NCBI GenBank assembly: GCA_039707465.1
Contig: CM077647.1
Location: 121,934,610-121,998,609 of the forward strand
DNA from: Rhabdophis nuchalis
Lineage: Eukaryota; Chordata; Lepidosauria; Squamata; Natricidae
Length of the DNA stretch: 64,000 nucleotides
Reading direction: 5' to 3'
Position 1 is the first letter of the stretch. Each line of letters begins with the position of its first letter. Below are positions 56,767 through 64,000 of this stretch, one piece after another. A program made the translations under genes and the position numbers. Under the pieces are notes generated by a model, which saw only the letters and a program-made list of their open reading frames with translations, was not told the origin of the DNA and made no database searches.

Positions 56767-58540
56767 GTCTTATTTATTTTTATTTTTTATTTTTTTCATA
56801 TTTATATACCGCCCTATCTCCCCGAGGGGACTCAGGGCGGTGCACAGAAATATAAAAACGAATACTTACAAAACAATTTAAAATAAATTAAATTAGGGTC
56901 TGTGCTAAAAATTTGGATTAGAAAACATTAAAATCAATTAAAACTCTACCCATTAAAACTATGCCAGGCCGGCCTCTTGAAATAAATGTGTCTTTAATGC
57001 CCAGCGGAAGAGGCGTAGGTCCATGGTGGTACGAAGGTCGGGGGGTAGGTCGTTCCAGAGGGCAGGATCTGCCACAGAGAAGGCTCTCCCCCTGGGGGCC
57101 ACCCGTCGGCATTGTCTGGTGGATGGTACCCTGAGGAGGCCCACTCTGTGGGAGCGGACAGGTCTAAGGGAGGTATGTGGTAGGAGGCGGTCCCGCAGGT
57201 AGCCAGGTCCCGTGCCTTGAAGCGCTTTGAAGATGGTTACTAGCACCTTGAAGTGCACCCGGAAGGCCACAGGCAGCCAGTGTAGCTCGCACAGGAGAGG
57301 CGTTACATGGGAGTATCGAGAAACTCCCAGAATCCCCTGCGCGGCCACATTCTGGACTAGCTGGAGCCTCAGGGCGGTTATCTGCAGATGCAATAAGAGT
57401 GGAGAGATAATTACATTTCGCCGCCCTTATCGCCACAAGGTAGGTCTGCAAATGTAACCTTACCTGTGTTCGGTTAGATTCGGAACGAGTAGACCTCCAA
57501 ATGCTCTCTAGGCATCTCTTTCGGCACTTCATTACCCTCAGCTCCTCCGAGAACCAAGGAGCCAGGGTAGATCGATGCTGAGAGAGAGGCCGCAAAGGCA
57601 CGACCTGGTCCAGGGCCCCCAGGGCCACATTATTCCAGGCAGCCACTAGGTCCTCAGTCGAGTCGCGGGACAGGGTCACAGGTATTGGCCCAAGCTCCAT
57701 CTGGAACCTCTCCGGCGCCTGGGGCAGAACCATATTGGTGTTTATGGTTCCACCTCCCCGCGGTGGGGTGTGGCGGTTTGGAAGTCAAGCTGAAGGAGAG
57801 AATGATCTGTCCATGACAGGGGTGTGATGACTATTTCCCTCAATCCCAGATCATTTCTCCATTGGCCGGAGACAAAAATTAGGTCCAGCATGTGTCCCCC
57901 GGTATGAGTGGGCCCCTGAATTAGTTGGGTCAGGTCCATGGCCGTCATGGAGGCCATGAACTCCTGAGCTATCTCCGATGTTTCACCTACCGACGGCAGG
58001 TTGAAATCCCCCATTACTAACAGCCTGGGGGTAACAACTGCCATCTCGGCTATCACATTGAGAAGCTTGGGTAGGGTTGCTGATACGTAGCGGGGAGCCA
58101 GGTACATGATCAGCAAGCCCATCTGCCTCCCAGGGTCCCACTTCACACACAGAGATTCACAGCCAGCTGTCTGTGGCACAGTGGTCTCCCTCAGATCAAG
58201 ATCCTCCTTAATAATAACCGCCACCCCTCCCTGGGTCCGCGGCTGATGAAATGCTCGGTAACCTGGTGGGGACATTTCCACGAGGGGCACTCCCCCCTCG
58301 TGGCCCAACCAGGTCTCTGTGATACCCGCCAGGTCCGGCTCCACCTCCGACACCAAATCATAGGTGAGGGGGGCTTTGTTGACCACGGACTAGGGCCTAG
58401 GGCCCAGGGCCTGTGATCCCATACCTCCTGGATTGCGAGAAGGTCCACAGGGACCGGAGGGCGCGACCACAGATAAATTGCGGGTGCGCCCTCCCATAAC
58501 ATGATATGGTCCCCAGCCCGCGCCGTACCTACCGGAGTCT
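56767..58540 (-). mobile_element. L3/CR1-like LINE with the RT core deleted
   Basis: Minus strand. The endonuclease domain at 58386-57742 shows GITETWLGHEGG, MGDFNLP and GGHMLDLIFVS. A linker domain at 57733-57400 includes LAPWFSEELRVMK. Then, from about 57390, comes directly the C-terminal LQLVQNVAAQ, ELHWLPVAFRVHFKV and LKTHLFQEAGLA (end 56962), followed by a 3' UTR. The RT catalytic blocks (YADD and neighbours) are absent. It lies within the provirus. Confidence 0.87.
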
Positions 58541-58701
58541 TTCAGCTCCTCACACAGAGGTTAATTCTTCTGCTTCTCCACAGTCAAAGGAACAATTAGC
58601 AAAAGAGGGGGGGGATATAGAAGATACATTTTCTGTCTGTTCGCTTAAATTGATTTCACAAGATCATGAAGTAATTGGCTTAAAGGATTGCTTTTCTTCT
58701 A

Positions 58702-59472
58702 TCGTGTTTCCCTGAAACTGTGACATATCCTAATAATACGACCATGTGATATTTTTCTGGTGGGCAAAAATATACACCCTCCCCTGAAACTAAGCCCCCC
58801 CGGACAACCCCTGCCTCCAGCCAGACACAGTGCCATTTACCAACCTAGTGATATCCCAAAGGCGCCAAGCCGCAGGAGCTGGGGGGAGGGGGCAAAGGCG
58901 CTCACATTGTTTGCCGTCTTCAGGATACCACTAGGTTGGTGAGTGGCGCTGTCTCCAGCTGGAGCAGGGGGGTTGCCGCGCAGCTGCTCTCAGAAGCAGC
59001 TGCCTGGCAACCCCCTTTCCAGCCAGGGAGAGTGCCACTCACCAACCCAGTAATATCGCAAAGGTGCTAAGCCGCATGGTGCTTTGCCCGGCTGGAAAGG
59101 GAAGTTGCACAAGCACCTGTTCTGCCCAGCTCGTGTGCCTCCCAGCCTCACCATGCCCTGCACAGCTCTCCCTGCAGGGCAGGGTGCCGCCGCTGCTGTG
59201 GCGCTCTGAGCATAACTGGCTTCCAAAGTCTGGAGATCTGCCGAGTGTTCTGGCAACAGCCACTCTGAGTCTATGCTCTATTGTTGTGGGCCAGCTGTCA
59301 GAAGACTTTCCGTTCCACCAGAGTCTACCAACAAGCAGCAGATCTCCGGAGTTTGGAAGCCTGTTATGCTTGGAGCGCTGCAGCAGCAGCGGCACCACAG
59401 CAGCGGTGGCACCCTGCCCTTCAGGGAGAGCTGGGCAGGGCATGATGATGTCTTATTTTCGGGGAAACATGG
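58702..59472. mobile_element. Multi-hairpin fold-back element with GTTTCCC/GGGAAAC ends
   Basis: Ends TCGTGTTTCCCTGAAA and TTTTCGGGGAAACATGG are inverted, with TA on each side (58700-58701, 59473-59474), suggesting a Tc1/mariner-like target. The interior holds further inverted repeats: about 58830-58870 with 58918-58955, and about 59160-59290 with 59315-59445 (CTTCCAAAGTCTGGAGATCT against AGATCTCCGGAGTTTGGAAG). No transposase frame. Confidence 0.65.
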
Positions 59473-59689
59473 TATCCCTTTTTGTCCTGCTTTTCAGGAA
59501 AAGTTTGACTGTACTGCTAATCAGAAAAAGTCTGTCTCCCCTGTGCCTGCTGTTTTTTCTTTTCCCCTCGACCCTCCCCTCCCGATCAGGAAGAGTCTGT
59601 TTTTTGGGTGCCTGATTTTATTAACAGATTGCAGAATGCTTTAAGACAAGATATAGGAACAATCTCTTGTCAAACTGATTTGGAATGTT

Positions 59690-60640
59690 GAAATCCGGGG
59701 GGGTTATGTCTGTAGCCTCTCGAAGCCCTTTCCATCAAGGTTTGCCAAAAGCAAAATATCCAAAGTTATTTCGTTGGTTGACACATTTATTTAGTCCTTC
59801 TTTGTGTCAGGTTTATATTGCAGAATTAAATCCTTTTTGTAAGTGTTATCCATTGGCTTTGGTAAATCATTATATGGATGATGTTTTAATTGGGGCCCCA
59901 AAAGATATTACCTAATTGGCTTTTAGAAATACAAAATGATTTATGTGTCTGTGGATTGCAGATTGCTCCGGAAAAATATGAAATGTTGTAATTTCTTCTT
60001 GCTCTGTTTTTTTCTTTACTTAAACGTACATGAAGGTATTTTGCTAATTAATTTACGGCAGTTCGTATTTTTCTTTGCTGGCACATTTACTTAGTTCTTT
60101 ATTTGATTTATTGACCAAAGGAAAACAGTCTGGCAATCTCATTTTGATATTTTTTCTTTTTCGCATCCCTTGCCACAGTTAAAAACATTAATGATATAGC
60201 ATTCTGTTTGTGAATCATATAAATTGTTAGTTAACTCTTTTGATGTTTTTTAAACTGCCTACAGGAATGCTATCTGAATTGGAAGAGAAAAAGACCCTGT
60301 TTTAAAAATGTTTTGCCATTTATCTAGGCCGTTGCTGAATCAATGGCCTTGGGATGTACCCGAACTTGTCGCAGAAATTGGACTGAGTTGATTAATATTA
60401 TTTTTCCTATTCCAAAATCTGATTTTCAATTTTATTTTCAGAATAACTGATCTCTTCAGTGTGCTTTAACTGAATATGTGGGCTGTATTTCATATCATTT
60501 GCCTAAAGATCCTTGGCTTGAGTGCTTAATGGCTTCTCTTTTTCCTATTCGTCCATTACCTTCATGTTCTCCTCTTTCACAAGCTGTTACAGTGTTTTCA
60601 GATGGAGGGTGGACAAGAGGAGCGATTGATTAAGCTGCCC
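59690..60640 (+). pseudogene. Decayed retroviral pol: reverse transcriptase and RNase H
   Basis: A plus-strand frame at 59685-59912 contains the RT catalytic YMDD (59871-59882) preceded by a palm-like region. After a stop at 59910-59912 the sequence continues in other frames through thumb/connection-like sequence to an RNase H-like SDGG near 60598-60609. In a live virus this polyprotein copies RNA to DNA. Here several stops and shifts inactivate it. Confidence 0.75.
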
Positions 60641-60813
60641 TATACTGCAATATAGTTGTAATTGTTTGCTGCTATTTTAGCTTTCTAAATCTTTTTTCAA
60701 AAGCCGTTTAACTTAATTTCTGACTTTCATTATGTGTGTCAACTTATTTTTAATCTTCTCGGTGCTTATATCACATCCAGGATGGATTCTAATCTCATGG
60801 CTTTGTTTTTAAC

Positions 60814-61410
60814 TTGGCAACACTTATTACAAGACCGAAAGCATTTATATTTTGTTTTTCACATATGCAGTCATTTGTTTCTTCCAGAACGTTTTTCTTA
60901 AAACAAGAAGTATGCAGATGCAGCTGTTCATGTTTTACCTATTTTCTTTTTTCAGATCAATTTTTTAATCACTCTTTTTTTTTTCATCAGAATGCCAGAG
61001 GGCTGGCACAGGCTTACCATATTCCACTCGACCAGGCCAAGCAGATTGTTTCATCTTGTCCCCAATGTTCTGGGGCACCCCCTCAGGGGGACACAGAAGT
61101 TAATCCCCATGGTTTGGCCTCTAATCAACTATGGCAAGTGGATGTCTCCTATGTTTCCTCTCTGACTCCTTGGAAGTATATTCATGTCTCTATTGTTCCC
61201 TGTTCAGGAGTGCCTTAATGAGAAGAAGCAGTTAATTATGTTATTTCTCATCTTTTTTCAGCCATTACTGCCTTGGGCAAACCTTTCCCTTTAAAGACTG
61301 ATAACGGCCTATTTTTCATTGGCCTTTTACAACTTGGAACATTGTTTTAATTTTTAGGCTTTTTTACAATTCCACAGGTCAAGTCATTGTGGAACATGTT
61401 AATTGGTCCT
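60814..61410 (+). pseudogene. Decayed retroviral integrase, interrupted by a hAT
   Basis: The frame at 60814-61218 ends with a zinc-binding-type segment (CPQC at about 61060) and the start of the catalytic core (a WQ-D motif at about 61130). The core continues in other frames (a KTDNG motif at about 61295) to 61417, where the hAT begins. Sequence resumes at 62994. Stops occur at 61216-61218 and later. Confidence 0.75.
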
Positions 61411-61489
61411 TTAAAGCAGGGGTCCCCAACCCCCGGTCCGCGGACCGGTGCCGGTCCGCGGCTTCATAGGAACCGGGCCGCAGGGCCGG

Positions 61490-61880
61490 CGAGGAGGAGG
61501 GAGCAGCCCCCTGGGCAGAGGATGGGCGAGCGCGCCTCCACCACCTCCTTCCGACAGCCACCGCAGCGCACTGCACTTTCCGGGGCTTCCTGGAGGGGCC
61601 AGCATGTCGACTGGGGAGGTTATCCCGCAGCGGGCGGGCGAAGGACCCAAGCTGCGTGCCGCCAAAGCCATCCAGGCGCCGCACGCCCAGCCCCGGACGG
61701 CTTCGGCAGCACGCAGCTTGGGTCCTTTGCCCGCCTGCTGCGGGATAACCTCCCCAGTCGACATGCTGGCCCCTCCAGGAAGCCCCGGAAAGTGCAGTGC
61801 GCCGCGGTGGCCATCGGAAGGAGGTGGTAGAGGCGCGCTCGCCCATCCTCTGCCCAGGGCGCTGCTCCCTCCTCCTCGCC
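61490..61880. repeat. GC-rich palindrome inside the hAT
   Basis: About 61490-61670 pairs with about 61710-61880, e.g. GGGGAGGTTATCCCGCAGC against GCTGCGGGATAACCTCCCC. A third, direct partial copy (GCTGCGGGATAACCTCCGCA) follows at about 61915. Confidence 0.88.
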
Positions 61881-62097
61881 TGCACTAGCCGCAGCTCGGG
61901 TCCTCCGTTCGCTCGCTGCGGGATAACCTCCGCAACCGACATGCTGACCCCTCTGCTGCTTCCCCGGGTGGAGGGAGGGAGAGAATGGAGAGGCAGACTT
62001 AGAGAGACAGAAAGAGAGAGAGGGGGAAACAGACACACACACAGACACACACACACACACACAGTGACAGATGGGTGGGGGGAGGAGAGAGAGACAG

Positions 62098-62099
<2 letters not shown>

Positions 62100-62160
<61 letters not shown>
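62100..62160. repeat. (AG)n microsatellite
   Basis: About 26 AG units in the AG-rich part of the hAT; further GGAA/GGGA purine sequence continues to about 62390. Confidence 0.95.
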
Positions 62161-62993
62161 AAACTAGGGGGGGGAAGATGAATGGAGGGTGGGAGGGAGG
62201 GAGTGAAGGAAAGAAGGGGGAGGGAGGAGGAAGGGAGGAATGAAAGAAGGGAGGAAGGAAAGAAAGAAAAAGAAAGAGGGATGGAGGGTAGGAGAGAAGG
62301 AGGGAATGAAGGAAAGAAGGGAGGAAGGGGGAGGGAGGCAATGGAAGGAAGGAAAGGAAAGGAATGGAAAGGAAAGGAAAGGAAGAAATCTATTTTCCTA
62401 TTTCCTTCCACCTCAAGCTACCTGTTTGGTTAACCAGGTTAAAGATCAATTTTTCTCCCAGTGGTTATTTCAAAGGAATCACATCCTCTGAGTCATTTCC
62501 TGGATTCAAACCAGCATCCCAAATAGTCATGGGCTGCCTTTATATATAACGAGTGCCCATAAATCCATTTTTACCATCTTCAGAAGACCAAAGACCAGCC
62601 AGAAATGGAAGAAAGAAAGAAAGAAAGAACTTATGACCACAATTGAGCCCAAAATTTTGGTTGCTAAGCAAGACTGTTAAGTGAGTTTCACCACATTTTC
62701 CAAGTTGGCCACGGGTCACATGACAACTGAGCCACTCCCACAAAAAAGGCCACACCTTTTGGCTCTCAAAAGAAATTTCAGTAGTGGTACTGTTGATATT
62801 TGGCTCTATTGACTAATACGTTTGCTCACCACTGCCCTAGACGGCCAAGTGAGCCGACTCCCCCCCCCCCGCGTGCGCATGCGCTGCCTGTTCCCCCTCC
62901 CCCCTCCTCCTCTAGGCCAGCCGGTCCGCAGAATTTTCTTTAAAATGAAACCGGTCCCTGGTGCAAAAAAGGTTGGGGACCCCTGCTTTAAAG

Positions 62994-64000
62994 ACTGTCT
63001 TTACAAACCAATTAAAAAATGGGGGGCTCTTGGGTACCCAATCATCGATCAATTTGTTGAATTTACCCAATTTGGCATACCCCAATTTGGCTAATTTGGT
63101 GTGGGTAACACAATAGGTTAAAAATGTTTGTTTGCCTCCTTCTCTAGGTGGACGAGGATATGCTGTGCTTGCTTCTACAGGACTTTTGTGGATTCTAGTA
63201 TGTTGTGTCGTCTAGCTAAGAATGTTGTGGTACCAGTCCCCAAATCCAGTTCCAGAAATGATCAAGGTGACTCTACAGATAGTGCAGCGGCCAATACGAT
63301 CTTGTCGGACCAGCTGTCCAGTGATGTGAAAAGCCCTGACCACCAGCGCAAGCAGTGTTGCAACAACAACAAGTGGAACAAACACCCAAGAACTTATGCA
63401 CTGCCATTTTTGCGGTTTTTCACTGCCAGTTCCTTAGTCATCATTTGTTTATGTTTGATTGTTAATTGCTTCTCTTTAACGATAGCTGCTGTTATCACAC
63501 CCAAAAACTCACTTGAACAGATACTGAAATAAAATCTATGGGTGCAGCTAGCTAATATCATACACACTGATGTCTTTGTATGACTTAGAAAATTTGCTTT
63601 CTACTGTTTGGTTCCTGTTTGATCCCGCCTGTAATAACTCAATACTTTATTGGTTTGAGTAGATTGCTGTTGAATGAAAACTTTATAGACTAAATCTAGT
63701 TGGGGGTTGACTGCCTATGATCCATCCCCTGATGCAATTGCTTTGTATACCTCGGTAGTAGCAGTTCCTGAAAATATAACATGCACAAAAGTGGTTATCT
63801 ATATATCTTCAAGTAAAAGACTCACTGTCTTCAGATTAGTTCACCTGCTTTAATTATACAGCTCTTGAGGAGATTTCCTTTCCCTTTGCTTATGTTTGTT
63901 TCCTGCAAGGATGGTTTTTTACTTGTGGTCAAGAAACTTTTAATTACATTCCTGCTAACATTAGTGAAGTACAGTGTTGTTTCAGCTGGTTAATTCCTGT
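62994..64000 (+). pseudogene. Provirus 3' part: end of integrase and env-like region
   Basis: Plus-strand remnants continue the integrase after the hAT. An open frame at 63128-63532 (134 aa) has a basic, polar N-terminal half and a single strong hydrophobic segment (about residues 95-122), resembling an envelope signal/leader region by position. Downstream frames are broken and cysteine-containing, consistent with a decayed env surface region running off the window. The env assignment is positional inference. Confidence 0.5.

Larger units (their letters stand above)
61418..62985. mobile_element. 1.57-kb chimeric hAT element in the integrase remnant
   Basis: Ends CAGGGGTCCCCAACC and GGTTGGGGACCCCTG with an exact 8-bp duplication CTTTAAAG (61410-61417, 62986-62993). 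The left third is a large GC-rich palindrome. The right half (about 61950-62838) is the AG-rich and AT-rich tail of the other CAGTGGT family, ending TTTGCTCACCACTG. No transposase. Confidence 0.85.
51640..64000 (+). mobile_element. Betaretrovirus-like (class II) endogenous provirus, decayed and split by four insertions
   Basis: Host-element pieces at about 51640-51731, 56466-56766, 58541-58699, 59475-61409 and 62994-64000 are separated by the L1, L3-like, fold-back and hAT insertions listed. In order they carry a YMDD reverse-transcriptase motif (59871-59882), an RNase H-like SDGG motif (about 60598-60609), an integrase zinc-binding and catalytic region (about 60985-61410, resuming after 62993) and env-like sequence to the window end. 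Stops and frameshifts are frequent. Neither LTR was identified, and the left boundary is uncertain. Class II assignment rests on the style of the integrase and RT and is inference. Confidence 0.7.

Noticed and set aside
61379..62433. Frames of up to 320 codons around the (AG)n tract
   Set aside because: Translations are simple Ser/Leu/Pro or Glu/Arg/Lys repeats of the AG-rich and palindromic hAT sequence.

Overview
The window is vertebrate nuclear DNA, most likely from a squamate reptile and plausibly a snake. The evidence is two intron-rich genes with vertebrate splice signals set in AT-rich sequence full of squamate-type repeats: BovB LINE, a tRNA-headed SINE with a BovB-like tail, CR1 and L3-like LINEs, many hAT elements with 8-bp target duplications, L1 and endogenous retroviruses. 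No bacterial-type genes, rRNA, tRNA gene or CRISPR array were seen.

Genes. TMUB2 (+) has a probable noncoding first exon at a CpG/CRE-bearing promoter near 3.0-3.18 kb, two coding exons (6728-7275 and 8327-8678, 299 aa) and a 3' UTR probably ending near 10.65 kb. ATXN7L3 (-) faces it. A noncoding first exon lies in a CpG island at 40.16-40.6 kb, followed by twelve coding exons between 31785 and 15028 (341 aa, with phases closing at every junction) and a long 3' UTR probably ending near 11.84 kb. As I recall, the convergent TMUB2/ATXN7L3 pair matches human 17q21. TMUB2 is a ubiquitin-like membrane protein and ATXN7L3 is the zinc-finger subunit of the SAGA deubiquitinase module. Nothing suggests that they act together beyond being neighbours.

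Repeats within the genes. TMUB2 intron 1 holds an L3-like LINE 3' end. A SINE with 12-bp target duplications separates the two genes. The ATXN7L3 3' UTR contains a hAT copy. ATXN7L3 introns hold a 1.3-kb GC-rich hAT with an 86-bp tandem repeat, several other hAT elements and MITEs, a degraded BovB, a second 1.3-kb hAT, SINEs and microsatellites.

Right part (about 41-64 kb). No host gene was recognised here; it is a stack of transposons. A minus-strand LTR element (41561-50749) has near-identical LTRs, a 4-bp target duplication and a primer-binding site resembling the 3' end of tRNA-Arg, but an interior that does not look retroviral and carries a decayed CR1. After a composite CTAC/CT satellite, a decayed plus-strand betaretrovirus-like provirus (about 51.64 kb to the window end) has been split by an L1 compound with an 18-bp target duplication, an L3-like LINE lacking its RT core, a multi-hairpin fold-back element, and a hAT inserted in the integrase region. 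The L1 is itself interrupted by an L3-like LINE and further L1 3' ends.

I found no clearly new biological system. The most unusual items are the non-coding tRNA-Arg-primed LTR element with its captured CR1, a 218-bp inverted-repeat element with 15-bp flanking repeats, the GC-rich hAT family with an 86-bp VNTR, and the fold-back element at 58702-59472.
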